Source: an uncultured Clostridia bacterium
GTDB lineage: Bacteria; Bacillota; Clostridia; Christensenellales; UBA1242
Length of the DNA: 64,000 nt
Assembly (NCBI GenBank): GCA_947366895.1
Contig: CANBBP010000002.1
Span: 124,001 to 188,000, forward strand
Direction of reading: 5' to 3'
Shown: one piece after another, positions 47,197 through 57,486 of the stretch
Layout: every line of letters begins with the position of its first letter
How positions within the stretch are numbered: the first letter of the stretch is position 1
Notes under the pieces: generated by a model
The model's database searches: none
What the model was told of the DNA's origin: nothing
Seen by the model: only the letters and a program-made list of their open reading frames with translations
Translations under genes and position numbers: made by a program

Positions 47197-47276
47197 TGTA
47201 ATTAAATTTAACTATTATTAAAAATTGAATAAATAGTTCTTATTATAAAAAGTATTAAAAAAAATATTTTATAAAA

Positions 47277-47312
47277 TAAAAAAGCATTAAGGTTTTCTTA
47301 ATGCTTTTTTGT
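47277..47312. terminator. terminator between convergent genes
   Basis: aaaagcattaag gtttt cttaatgctttttt. Confidence 0.75.
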
Positions 47313-47418
47313 TATTTTTTAAGTTTAAATAAAAGAAGTATTTAAATATAATTTTTATCTATTTTTAAAGGTATAAATATAATTATAATATATATTTTTT
47401 ATAAACTAATTTTATTAA

Positions 47419-50400
47419 TTAAACATTAAATTCACTTGCACTTTTTTTAGATAATTCTAAGTATTTATTGTATCTTTCTTCTGCAAATTTTTTGCTTTCT
47501 TTATATAATTCTTCGGCTAGTTGAGGAGAAAGTTTTTGTAAGGCAGCATATCTACTTTCACCTTTTAAAAATTCTTCATAATCTCCTGTAGGTTTTGCAC
47601 TATCCAAAATAAAAGGATTTTTATTTTCAAGAATTAATCTTGGGTCATAATGATATAAATGCCAGTAGCCACAAGTTACAGCCTTTTTAATTTCATCTTG
47701 TGCTCCATTCATGTTTATTCCATGATTAATACATGGAGCATAAGCAATTATTAAACTAGGGCCATCATAACTTTCTGCTTCACTCATAACTTTTACAGTT
47801 TGTGCCATATTAGCACCTAAACCAATTTGAGCAACATAACAATTTTTATAACTCATGGCAATCATGCCTAAATCTTTTTTAGGCGTTCTTTTTCCAGCGG
47901 CAGCAAATTTTGCAGTAGCTGATAGTGGGGTTGCTTTTGACATTTGTCCACCAGTATTAGAATATACTTCGGTATCAAGAACTAAAATATTTACATTTTC
48001 ACCACTTGCTATAATATGGTCTAAACCACCAAAACCTATATCATATGCCCAACCATCTCCGCCAATAATCCATATACTTTCTTTTGTTAAAGCACTTTCT
48101 CTACCTTCTAAGATAGTACCTTTAAGAAGAGGAGATATCTCCTTGCTTAGTTTGTAACTTTTATCTCCATCCTCAAAATTTTCTAACCATTCATTTAATA
48201 GGGAAGATAGTTGTGAATTTTTATTTTCTTTTAAGAAATTTTCAACATCAATTTTAAATTGTTCTCTTTCACTTTTCTTTGCAAGTTTTATTCCTAAACC
48301 AAATTCTGCATTGTCCTCAAATAAACTACTTGCCCAAGCTGGACCTCTACCATCACTATTTTTAGCTAGTGGAGTAGAAGGAGCACTACCTGAATAAATA
48401 CTACTGCAACCAGTTGCGTTGGCAATAATCATTCTTTCCCCAAATAATTGAGTAGCAAGTTTTATATAAGGTGTTTCTCCACAGCCTGCACATGCACCAC
48501 TAAATTCAAAATAAGGTTTTCTAAATTGGCTACCTTTTAAAGTATTTGCCTTAAAATTAGTTTCAGGATTTTCTTTGTTTTTTGCATACTCATAATTTTC
48601 TTTTTCTTCTTGTTCTAATTTAACGGAAGCTTTCATTTCAAGTGCTTTATTCTTTGCAGGGCATACTTTGACACAATTTTCACAACCTGTACAATCAGCC
48701 ACATTAATTTGCATTCTAAAGTTGTATCCAGGAACACCTAAGGCTTTAATAGTTTCAAAACTATTAGGAGCATTTTTAAGTTCCTCATCACTAATAAGAA
48801 CAGGTCTTATAGCAGCATGAGGACAAACTGTTGAACACATATTGCATTGAATACAATTTTCTTTTATCCAACAAGGACTAGAAATTGATATTCCTCTCTT
48901 TTCATATTTTGCTGTATCCGTTGGAACAAAACCACGAGGATTAAATTTAGAAACAGGTAAGTTATCACCGTGTTTATGTTCAATCACTTTCATAAAGTTT
49001 TCATCATAGTCATCTAAAACAGGTTTGTCTTTTTCTTGTTTTTTAGTAACGTTTTTTACATCTATTTCTTCTAAGTGTTTAGTTGCCATTTTAATAGCAT
49101 TAATATTTGCATCAACTATATTTTGACCTTTCTTTGCATAAGTTTTAGAAGCTGCTTCTATTAAAAGTTGCTCAACTTTGTTGTAGTCTATAATATTGGT
49201 TAGTTTGAAAAAACATGCTTGCATTACTACATTAATTCTTTTTCCTAAGCCAGCATTTTGTGAAACTTTATTGCCATCAACTATATAAAGTTTTGCATTT
49301 TTCTTAGCTATATTTTCAAAAAAACTATTAGGAAGAATTTCTTTTAACTCTTTTTCTTCATAAGGACTATTTAATAAGAAAATTCCATTTTGTTTTAAAT
49401 CATCCTCCATATCGTATTTGCCAATAAAACTTATATTATGACAAGCAACAAAATCAGCTTTTGTTATAAGATAAGGGGCATTAGTTTGTTCTTTGCCAAA
49501 CCTTAAGTGAGAAATAGTAACACTACCAGATTTTTTAGAATCATATTCAAAATATCCCTGTGCATTAAGTTCAGTATTAGAACCTATAATTTTTATGGAA
49601 TTTTTATTAGCACTTACTGTGCCATCGCTTCCTAGTCCATAAAATTTACATGAATAGTTGTTATCTTCTATGTCAAAATTGTTGTCGACTTTAAGAGAGG
49701 TGTTCATAACATCATCAATTATACCAATAGTAAAGTTATTTTTTTGTTCAAATTCTAAATTGTCAAAAACTGCTTTTACCATGTTTGGAGTAAATTCTTT
49801 TCCACCAAGACCATATCTACCGCCAACAATTTTTATGTCACTTCTACCATTTTGAAATAGAGCAGTAGTAACATCTTTATATAAAGGTTCGCCATCAGCA
49901 CCACTTTCTTTTGTTCTATCTAGTACCGATATTCTTTTTACACTCTTAGGCAAACATTCAACAAATTTTTTAGATGCAAAAGGTCTATATAATCTAACAT
50001 TTAATACACCATATTTTTTACCAGTTGCATTTAAGTATTTTATAGTTTCTTTTACTGTTTCAACAGCACTACCCATTAAAACAATAACATCAGTTGCATC
50101 TTTATCGCCATAGTAATCAAACAATTCATAATGTCTACCAGTAATTTTTTCAACATCTTTTAATGCGTTTTCAACACAAGTGATTGCATCTTTATAATAT
50201 TTGTTGCAACCTTCTCTATTTTGAAAATAAATGTCAGGATTTTGAGCTGTACCTTGTTGGTGTGGGTGAGTACTAGATAAAGCACGAGCTTTAAATTCAG
50301 CAATTTCTTTTCTAGGCAATATTTTTAATAAGTCATCATTTTCTATTGCATCAATTTTTTGAATTTCATGAGAAGTTCTAAACCCATCAAAAAAGTGCAT

Positions 50401-50892
50401 AAAAGGAACACTACTTTTTAAGGATGCAATGTGTGCAACAGTTGCCATATCCATAGCCTCTTGAACGGTATTAGAAACCAACATTGCAAAACCAGTGCTT
50501 CTGCAAGCCATTACATCAGCATGGTCGCCAAAAATTGAAAGAGCATGAGTAGATAAAGCCCTTGCACTTACATGAAAAACACAAGGTAAAAGTTCACCTG
50601 CAATTTTATACATGTTAGGTATCATGAGCAAAAGGCCTTGACTTGCAGTAAAAGTTGTTGTTAATGCTCCAGCAGAAAGACTACCATGAACAGCTCCAGC
50701 AACACCGGCTTCGCTTTGTAGTTGTGTAACCTTTACAGTATTACCAAATAAATTTTTAACCCCTTTGGCTTTCCATTCATCAGCACTTTCTGCCATAGGT
50801 GAAGAAGGTGTAATAGGGTAAATAGAGGCAATCTCACTAAAAGCATATGCTATTTGTGCACAGGCTGTATTGCCATCAACAGTTATTTTCAT
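47419..50892 (-). CDS. nifJ: pyruvate:ferredoxin (flavodoxin) oxidoreductase
   Basis: YPITPSSPMAE, two 4Fe-4S motifs (CIQCNMCSTVCPHAAIRP; CTGCENCVKVCP), GGDGWAYDIGFGGLDH. Confidence 0.97.
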   Translation of the reverse strand: MKITVDGNTACAQIAYAFSEIASIYPITPSSPMAESADEWKAKGVKNLFGNTVKVTQLQSEAGVAGAVHGSLSAGALTTTFTASQGLLLMIPNMYKIAGELLPCVFHVSARALSTHALSIFGDHADVMACRSTGFAMLVSNTVQEAMDMATVAHIASLKSSVPFMHFFDGFRTSHEIQKIDAIENDDLLKILPRKEIAEFKARALSSTHPHQQGTAQNPDIYFQNREGCNKYYKDAITCVENALKDVEKITGRHYELFDYYGDKDATDVIVLMGSAVETVKETIKYLNATGKKYGVLNVRLYRPFASKKFVECLPKSVKRISVLDRTKESGADGEPLYKDVTTALFQNGRSDIKIVGGRYGLGGKEFTPNMVKAVFDNLEFEQKNNFTIGIIDDVMNTSLKVDNNFDIEDNNYSCKFYGLGSDGTVSANKNSIKIIGSNTELNAQGYFEYDSKKSGSVTISHLRFGKEQTNAPYLITKADFVACHNISFIGKYDMEDDLKQNGIFLLNSPYEEKELKEILPNSFFENIAKKNAKLYIVDGNKVSQNAGLGKRINVVMQACFFKLTNIIDYNKVEQLLIEAASKTYAKKGQNIVDANINAIKMATKHLEEIDVKNVTKKQEKDKPVLDDYDENFMKVIEHKHGDNLPVSKFNPRGFVPTDTAKYEKRGISISSPCWIKENCIQCNMCSTVCPHAAIRPVLISDEELKNAPNSFETIKALGVPGYNFRMQINVADCTGCENCVKVCPAKNKALEMKASVKLEQEEKENYEYAKNKENPETNFKANTLKGSQFRKPYFEFSGACAGCGETPYIKLATQLFGERMIIANATGCSSIYSGSAPSTPLAKNSDGRGPAWASSLFEDNAEFGLGIKLAKKSEREQFKIDVENFLKENKNSQLSSLLNEWLENFEDGDKSYKLSKEISPLLKGTILEGRESALTKESIWIIGGDGWAYDIGFGGLDHIIASGENVNILVLDTEVYSNTGGQMSKATPLSATAKFAAAGKRTPKKDLGMIAMSYKNCYVAQIGLGANMAQTVKVMSEAESYDGPSLIIAYAPCINHGINMNGAQDEIKKAVTCGYWHLYHYDPRLILENKNPFILDSAKPTGDYEEFLKGESRYAALQKLSPQLAEELYKESKKFAEERYNKYLELSKKSASEFNV

Positions 50893-51170
50893 TATACTAT
50901 CTCCTATATGATTATTTAATAAATTTAATTATACATTAAATCTCATCAAAAATAAAGTATCTAAATCAATTTTTTAACGATATTTTGTTTTTTATTTTTT
51001 GTTTTTTTTGTTTTATAACTATTAAAGATTTTAATGTTTAAAAAACCTTAATTGATTAAAAAATTTCAATAAAAAATATTTACAAGCAATATAATAATTA
51101 ATAAATTATCATTAAATTTAATTTAAATAATTTTCTTTAATTTTAAAAAAAATTATGATATAAATATATT

Positions 51171-51905
51171 ATGAAAAATATAAAATTAGTTATTGAATAT
51201 ATAGGCACAAAATATTGTGGTTTTCAAAGGCAAAAAAATGGTTTGTCTATTCAAGAAGTTTTAGAAGAAGCCATAAAATTAGCAACAGGTGAAACTGTTG
51301 TTACTTATCCTAGTGGAAGAACAGATGCTGGAGTTCATGCATTAGGGCAAGTAGTAAACTTTTTTACAAATTCTTCAATTCAAGCAGACAAAATGCCTAT
51401 TGTAATTAATTATCATTTGCCAAACGATATTAAGGTTTTATCTAGTTGTGAAGTGGAAGATAATTTTAATGCAAGAAAATCGGCTATAAAAAAAACTTAT
51501 ATATATAAAATTTTCAATTGTCGTCAGTTAAGTGTTTTTGATGAGGGTAGAGCCATTCCTTTTGGTTTTCAACTAGATATAGATGAAATGAAAAAAGCAT
51601 GTAATAAGTTTATTGGAACGCATGATTTTTCATCTTTTGTGTCAACTGGAACATCAACCAAATCAACAATACGAACTATTTATAATTGTGAAATTAATAA
51701 AGAAAATAATTATGTATATTTAACTATAACTGGAAATGGTTTCTTATACAATATGGTTCGTATTATTGTAGGAACACTTTTAGATATTGGTATAAAAAAG
51801 ACAAGCCTTGAAATGCTTGACACTTTATTACAAGGCAATAACCGTAAACTTGCAGGTAGAACTGTAAAACCAGATGGATTATATTTAAAAGAGGTTTATT
51901 ATTAA
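51171..51905 (+). CDS. truA: tRNA pseudouridine synthase A
   Basis: SGRTDAGVHALGQV, FLYNMVRIIVG. Confidence 0.96.
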   Translation: MKNIKLVIEYIGTKYCGFQRQKNGLSIQEVLEEAIKLATGETVVTYPSGRTDAGVHALGQVVNFFTNSSIQADKMPIVINYHLPNDIKVLSSCEVEDNFNARKSAIKKTYIYKIFNCRQLSVFDEGRAIPFGFQLDIDEMKKACNKFIGTHDFSSFVSTGTSTKSTIRTIYNCEINKENNYVYLTITGNGFLYNMVRIIVGTLLDIGIKKTSLEMLDTLLQGNNRKLAGRTVKPDGLYLKEVYY

Positions 51906-52111
51906 ATCTTCTTTTATTTACAAAAAAAATTTATTATTTATTAAACTTTATTTTAATAATCTTTTTAATATTTAAAAACATTATATGAATATAAGTAATT
52001 TTAGAATTTTTATACTCATATATTCAAAAGTAAAAATAAAAGATAAAGTTTATTTATATTTATTAAAGGTTTAAACAAAAAAATTAAGTATATATTTAGG
52101 AGATGTTATAA

Positions 52112-52192
52112 ATGCTAAAATTTCATCCTGATATAAAAAGAAAAATGGGAGTATTTAAAAAGCGACCATATTTTTTAAAAAATAAAGAATAG
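52112..52192 (+). CDS. possible 26-aa small ORF
   Basis: TTAGGAGATGTTATAAATG; MLKFHPDIKRKMGVFKKRPYFLKNKE; 21 nt upstream of the next ORF. Confidence 0.4.
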   Translation: MLKFHPDIKRKMGVFKKRPYFLKNKE

Positions 52193-52213
52193 TATTTTAT
52201 TGAAAAAGATGTA

Positions 52214-52735
52214 ATGGGGTATGATATTTACAGCATAACAAAACTAGGAAAGTCTATCCCTAAAGTTTATAAAAGTTATCTTGATTTTTATAATATTAAA
52301 CCTGAAGATATTTTTCCAAATGGAGGCACAGATGTTAATAGCGAGTTTGAATTGAGAACAACAAAAAAAATGAGAAAAGACTTAAAGGAAAAAGGCTATT
52401 CTGATGAGAAAATAGAAAAATGGATTTATGAATTTATTCATATAGAAGATATTCTTTCAGATGAAAATAAAAAGGCAGCTTTAAAACAATTTTCGGAATT
52501 AGATAAGGAATTTAACGATTTTTATGAAAAGTATAAACAAAATAAAAATAACAATTTAAATAATCAACAAATTCAAAATAATATTGGTAAAAATATAAGT
52601 TCAGTAAATTTAAAGCAAGATAATTCAGTAGAATGTTGTAAAAAAGATACAAATAGAATAATAAACAAAATTAATATAAAAATGCAAAACGAAAGTAAAT
52701 ATACTTTAGTAAAAGTATTATTAAAAAACTCTTGA
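52214..52735 (+). CDS. hypothetical protein
   Basis: 173-aa ORF, charged helical, no recognised family. Confidence 0.6.
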   Translation: MGYDIYSITKLGKSIPKVYKSYLDFYNIKPEDIFPNGGTDVNSEFELRTTKKMRKDLKEKGYSDEKIEKWIYEFIHIEDILSDENKKAALKQFSELDKEFNDFYEKYKQNKNNNLNNQQIQNNIGKNISSVNLKQDNSVECCKKDTNRIINKINIKMQNESKYTLVKVLLKNS

Positions 52736-52760
52736 CAAATATTGATAAAAACATTAAAAT
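52732..52760 (+). promoter_or_regulatory. sigma-A promoter of rplM-rpsI (TTGACA, 17 nt, TAAAAT)
   Basis: Direct reading. Confidence 0.65.
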
Positions 52761-52766
52761 ATTTTT

Positions 52767-52857
52767 TAGCAAAAATTATATTTGTCGACTAGCCCCCGAT
52801 AAGTGGTAAGAGATGCTTTTAATAAAACAAACAAAAGTTTGAAGGAGATTTTTTTAT
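52767..52857 (+). promoter_or_regulatory. possible structured leader of rplM (L13 leader-like)
   Basis: GC-rich island gtcgactagcccccgataagtggtaagagatgct in an otherwise AT-rich leader. Confidence 0.35.
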
Positions 52858-53298
52858 ATGAAAACATTTATGGCAAAACCTCAAACTGTGGAATCAAAAT
52901 GGTATGTAGTAGATGCTACAAATATGCCTTTAGGTAGACTTGCAAGTCAAGTAGCAAGCATTTTAAAAGGTAAAAATAAACCTGAATATACTCCACATGT
53001 TGATACAGGTGACCACGTAATAGTTATAAATAGTGATAAATTAGTTTTAACAGGTAATAAGTTAAAAGATAAAAAACATTATCGTCATACAGGTTTTGTT
53101 GGAGGCTTAAAAGAAGTTGGCTATGATGAACTTATGCGTACTAAATCTGATGAAGTTGTTTATCTTGCTGTAAAAGGTATGTTACCAAAAAATACTTTAG
53201 GTAGAAAAATGATAAAAAAACTTAAAGTATATAAAGATGCAAATCATAACCATGAAGCACAAAAACCAGAGCAAATTACATTAAAGGGAGTTAGATAA
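52858..53298 (+). CDS. rplM: 50S ribosomal protein L13
   Basis: [33 protein letters not shown]. Confidence 0.97.
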   Translation: MKTFMAKPQTVESKWYVVDATNMPLGRLASQVASILKGKNKPEYTPHVDTGDHVIVINSDKLVLTGNKLKDKKHYRHTGFVGGLKEVGYDELMRTKSDEVVYLAVKGMLPKNTLGRKMIKKLKVYKDANHNHEAQKPEQITLKGVR

Positions 53299-53300
53299 TA

Positions 53301-53870
53301 ATGGCAGAAGAAGTTAAAGAAGTAAAAGAAACAAAAAAAGTTTCTAAGAGTTTACCAAAAGCAGAAGTTAAAACTGAAACTCCTAAAGTTGAAGCAAAAG
53401 AAAAAAAAGTTGTAAAAGAAGTAAAAACTACTCCTGTTAAAGCTCCAGTTAAAAAAGCAAAAAGTTCTAAAAAGGGTGTAACTGGTCAATATATTGCAAC
53501 AGGTAGAAGAAAAGATGCTGTAGCAAGAGTAAGACTTTATGCAAATGGTACAGGAAAAATAACAATTAATAATCGTGATATTAATGAATATCTTTTATTA
53601 GATACTTTAAAATTAGTTGTTCGTCAACCACTAGTTTTAACTGAAACAGTTGATAAATATGATGTTGTAGTTAATGTTTATGGTGGTGGATATACTGGTC
53701 AAACAGGAGCTATCCGTCAAGGTATTGCAAAAGCTTTGGTTAAAGAAAATGAACAATTTAAACCAGAACTTAAAAAAGCAGGTTTCTTATCACGTGACTC
53801 TCGTATGAAAGAAAGAAAGAAATATGGCTTAAAGAAAGCAAGAAAAGCTCCACAATTCTCAAAGAGATAA
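53301..53870 (+). CDS. rpsI: 30S ribosomal protein S9 with about 60-aa N-terminal extension
   Basis: Core [19 protein letters not shown]...[26 protein letters not shown]. Confidence 0.96.
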   Translation: MAEEVKEVKETKKVSKSLPKAEVKTETPKVEAKEKKVVKEVKTTPVKAPVKKAKSSKKGVTGQYIATGRRKDAVARVRLYANGTGKITINNRDINEYLLLDTLKLVVRQPLVLTETVDKYDVVVNVYGGGYTGQTGAIRQGIAKALVKENEQFKPELKKAGFLSRDSRMKERKKYGLKKARKAPQFSKR

Positions 53871-53912
53871 TATTTACTATATTATATTTTTGTATATTTA
53901 AGCATAATCTTG

Positions 53913-53949
53913 AAAGACACTTCTAAAAAAGAAGTGTCTTTTTTTTTAA
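53913..53949 (+). terminator. intrinsic terminator after rpsI
   Basis: aaagacacttc taaaaaa gaagtgtctttttttt. Confidence 0.85.
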
Positions 53950-54084
53950 TTTAAAGTTTATATTAATTACTTGTCATTTTGCACAAAAATTAATATAATA
54001 CTTAATGTATAAATAAAATTATAAATAAGATTAAAAAATAATAAAATTAAAAAAATTTTTTTTAAGATAATTAAAAAGGGTAAT

Positions 54085-55026
54085 TTGATTATGGAAAAGA
54101 TTTATGATATTGCTATATTAGGTGCAGGTCCAGGAGGAATGACAGCAGCAATCTATGCAAGAAGGGCAGGGTTAGATGTTTTAGTTATTGAAAAGGGATT
54201 AGTAGGTGGAGCATTAAACGCAACTTATGAAGTAGCAAATTATACTGGTTTTGAAAAGATTTCAGGTAAAGAACTAGCAGAGAGAATGTATAATCATACA
54301 AAATCTTTAAACACAGAATATATTTTTGATGAAGTTAAAAAGGTTACTGTAGATAGCGAAATTAAAATTATAGAATGTTTTAAGGGTAAGTATCTTGCTC
54401 GTACTTTAATTTTGGGCTTTGGGGCAAGTGTAAGAAAACTAAATTTAGAAAATGAAAGATCCTTTGTTGGCCGTGGTATTAGTTATTGTGCTACTTGTGA
54501 TGGTAAATTATTTGAAGATAAGACTGTCGCTATAGTTGGTGGAGGAAACACCGCACTTGAAGATTGCTTTTTTCTTAGTAACTTAGCAAAAAAAGTTTAT
54601 CTTATTCATAGGCGGGAAGAATTTAGAGGTGATGCAATTCTTATAGAACAAATCAAACAAAAGGAAAATATTGAACTTGTTTTAAATAGTTATATATCTA
54701 AATTAGTTGGCGATGGAAATTTACAATCAATAGATGTAACAGATAAGGTTACTAATAAAACAAAAAAAATAAATCTTGATGGGTTATTTGTTTGTATAGG
54801 TCGTGGACCAGATACCGGAATGATTGATGGAGATATTAAACTTTCCGAAAACGGATACATTGAAACTGATGAATATATGCGTACAAATTTCGAAGGTGTT
54901 TATGCTATAGGTGATATTAGATGCACTCCTTTAAGACAAATTGTTACTGCATGTAGTGATGGAGCAATAGCAGCTACAAAAGCTTTTGAATATATAAAGA
55001 TTACAAAAGCATCTCAGAAAAAATAA
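54085..55026 (+). CDS. trxB: thioredoxin reductase (TrxB family)
   Basis: ILGAGPGGMTAAIYARRAG, CATC redox motif, GGGNTALED, AIGDIR. Confidence 0.94.
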   Translation: MIMEKIYDIAILGAGPGGMTAAIYARRAGLDVLVIEKGLVGGALNATYEVANYTGFEKISGKELAERMYNHTKSLNTEYIFDEVKKVTVDSEIKIIECFKGKYLARTLILGFGASVRKLNLENERSFVGRGISYCATCDGKLFEDKTVAIVGGGNTALEDCFFLSNLAKKVYLIHRREEFRGDAILIEQIKQKENIELVLNSYISKLVGDGNLQSIDVTDKVTNKTKKINLDGLFVCIGRGPDTGMIDGDIKLSENGYIETDEYMRTNFEGVYAIGDIRCTPLRQIVTACSDGAIAATKAFEYIKITKASQKK

Positions 55027-55031
55027 ATTGA

Positions 55032-55727
55032 TTGTTTACAAAAGAGAGAATTATGTTTTATATTACAAAAAACTGGTATGAACTTTTAAAAGAAGAATTT
55101 GATAAAGATTACTTTAAAAAATTACAAGCCTTTTTAAAAAGTGAATATGCAACTAAAACAATTTATCCTCAAGATAAAAATGTTTTTAATGCTCTTAATC
55201 AGACCAAATATGATAATGTTAAAGTAGTTATTATAGGTCAAGACCCTTATATTAACGAAGGACAAGCTCATGGTTTAAGTTTTTCAGTTGAAAAAGTTAT
55301 GCCACCTCCAAGTTTGCAAAATATTTATAAAGAACTAAATTCTGAATTAGGTTTATATATACCAAAAAATAATGGTAATTTAACTAAATGGGCTAGGCAA
55401 GGAGTTCTTTTATTAAATAGTGTTTTGACAGTGGAAAAAGGTAAAAGTTTTAGTCATAAAAATCAAGGTTGGGAATTATTTACTCACAAAATTATAGAAA
55501 AAATTGCACAAAAACAAACTCCTGTTGTTTTCATGTTATGGGGTGCTGGTGCAAGGGGGATAGTAAAAGATATTGATTTATCAAATCATTATGTATTAAA
55601 TGCTGCTCATCCTAGTCCTTTATCGGCATATAATGGTTTTTTTGGTTGTAATCATTTTAAGTTGTGTAATGAGTTTTTAATAAAACATGAAATCGAACCT
55701 ATAGATTGGCAAATAGAAAATGAATAA
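55032..55727 (+). CDS. ung: uracil-DNA glycosylase
   Basis: IGQDPYINEGQAHGLSFS, AAHPSPLSAYNGFFGCNHF; likely start ATG at 55053. Confidence 0.97.
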   Translation: MFTKERIMFYITKNWYELLKEEFDKDYFKKLQAFLKSEYATKTIYPQDKNVFNALNQTKYDNVKVVIIGQDPYINEGQAHGLSFSVEKVMPPPSLQNIYKELNSELGLYIPKNNGNLTKWARQGVLLLNSVLTVEKGKSFSHKNQGWELFTHKIIEKIAQKQTPVVFMLWGAGARGIVKDIDLSNHYVLNAAHPSPLSAYNGFFGCNHFKLCNEFLIKHEIEPIDWQIENE

Positions 55728-55759
55728 CAAATAAAATTCTAGTAAAAGGATATAATCTT

Positions 55760-57412
55760 ATGACACAAATAGTGGCAAGCCAGAAGGAAGATAATTGTCA
55801 GAGAAATATAAATTTTGTTCAAAAACTTAAAAGTTTCTTGGATAGCAATTGGTCTATGTTACTTATTTCATTGATTGTTAGTATCTTTTGGGTACTTGAT
55901 ATCCCTATGATTTCAATTACATTTTTAACTATATTTGTTTGTCTTGTTTTTTCTATATGCAGAGAAAATCCAAAAGCATTTTTATTGCCTTTCTTATTAC
56001 TTTTATATTGTTTTAATTCTTTACCTAATGTAGCACAACTTATTTATTGTGTAGTATGCGGGCTTGTAGCAGTTGGGTTTTTAATATATTGTATTGTTTG
56101 GCAAATCAAAGTTAAAAAAGTTAAATGTACAAAAGGCAAAATGTTTTGGCCCTTTTTAATTTTAACTATAGTAAATTTGTTAGGTGGAGTAATAGGGCAT
56201 TTTAATATTTTTCTTACACTAATAATTTTATGCTGTTTTTTATTAATTTATTTTTTGTATTGGTTTTACTTAAATTTTACTAACAATTGTCAAAAATACT
56301 TTGCATGGTGTGCTATATTTTTTGCTCTTACTATTACTATTGAAATATATTCTAGTTATGCTATGACTGGAAATTTTATAGAAGCAATTATTAATAAAGC
56401 TGGTAGAGTAGGAGTAGGTGCTCCTTATAGTGGAAGTATTAATTGTGCTTCTATAATTATGTTATTAGGAGTTTGTTCAGGGTTCTATTTAGCAGCTGAG
56501 GAAAAAAAGGATTATCTTTATCTTCTAATAGTTATTGCAATTGATATATCTATCTTTTTTGCTTATTCAAGAATAGCAACTTTTATGGCTGCATTAATAA
56601 GTTTAATAGGTTTAATATATGTTATTGTTAAGTCGCAAAATAAAAAAATATATATAATAGTAAGTTCAGTTCTATTAGGAATTATATTATTATTTGGAAT
56701 AATATTTTGGGAAAAAACATTAGAATTATTTACCTATTATCTTAACATTGGTTTTAGCTTAAATGGCAGAGATGTTTTATGGGAATGGTGTTGGGAAGAA
56801 TTTAAAAAGAACCTTGCTTTTGGAATAGGCTTTTTTACAAAAGATTTTGCTGCTGTAGAAGGGGGAATACCTGGGATTCCATCTTATGGTAGTATTGCTA
56901 CAGTTTATTGTCATAATTTCTTTTTACATCACTTTGTTTGTATAGGCATTGTGGGAACAATTTTTATAATTCCTTTTTATATAAGAAAATATCAAATATT
57001 ATTAAAAAAAGTTACTAGTTATAATTTATTAGTTTTATTTCTTTCACTCAGTTTATTCCTTACAAGTTTGTTTGATCCTACTTATACTTCAAATTTATTT
57101 CTTATAGTTTTTGTATTAATACTTATATCAAGTTCTGAAAAAATTTCCTTTGATAATGAATCAGATGAAAAAGATGTTTTCATAAAAAATCAAAAATTAA
57201 CGTTGTCATCATGTGAAGAAAATATTATTATTTCATCTAATATAGATAATAAATCTGTAAAAGAACCTAATAAACAAAAACCAAAGGAAAATGTAAATAA
57301 AGAGAATATTACTTCAACAAAAAAACAAAAAGATAAAGAAAATAAAAGACCAAATTCTAAAGATACCAATTTGGTTAAAAATAATCAAAAATCGAAAAAA
57401 ACAAAAATTTAA
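55760..57412 (+). CDS. O-antigen ligase/polymerase-like multi-TM protein with basic C-terminal tail
   Basis: Multiple TM segments; NGRDVLWEWCWEEFKKNLAFGIGF...HNFFLHHFVCIGIVG (Wzy_C-like). Confidence 0.78.
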   Translation: MTQIVASQKEDNCQRNINFVQKLKSFLDSNWSMLLISLIVSIFWVLDIPMISITFLTIFVCLVFSICRENPKAFLLPFLLLLYCFNSLPNVAQLIYCVVCGLVAVGFLIYCIVWQIKVKKVKCTKGKMFWPFLILTIVNLLGGVIGHFNIFLTLIILCCFLLIYFLYWFYLNFTNNCQKYFAWCAIFFALTITIEIYSSYAMTGNFIEAIINKAGRVGVGAPYSGSINCASIIMLLGVCSGFYLAAEEKKDYLYLLIVIAIDISIFFAYSRIATFMAALISLIGLIYVIVKSQNKKIYIIVSSVLLGIILLFGIIFWEKTLELFTYYLNIGFSLNGRDVLWEWCWEEFKKNLAFGIGFFTKDFAAVEGGIPGIPSYGSIATVYCHNFFLHHFVCIGIVGTIFIIPFYIRKYQILLKKVTSYNLLVLFLSLSLFLTSLFDPTYTSNLFLIVFVLILISSSEKISFDNESDEKDVFIKNQKLTLSSCEENIIISSNIDNKSVKEPNKQKPKENVNKENITSTKKQKDKENKRPNSKDTNLVKNNQKSKKTKI

Positions 57413-57421
57413 GTTTATTAA

Positions 57422-57460
57422 AAAAAATCATTTTGAAATTTTATCAAAATGATTTTTTAA
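57422..57460. terminator. bidirectional terminator between convergent genes
   Basis: aaatcattttga aattt tatcaaaatgattttt. Confidence 0.75.
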
Positions 57461-57486
57461 TATTTTATTACTTTATTTTTTAATAT

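Noticed and set aside
47855-48157. Plus-strand ORF antisense to nifJ
   Set aside because: Shadow ORF of a highly conserved protein.
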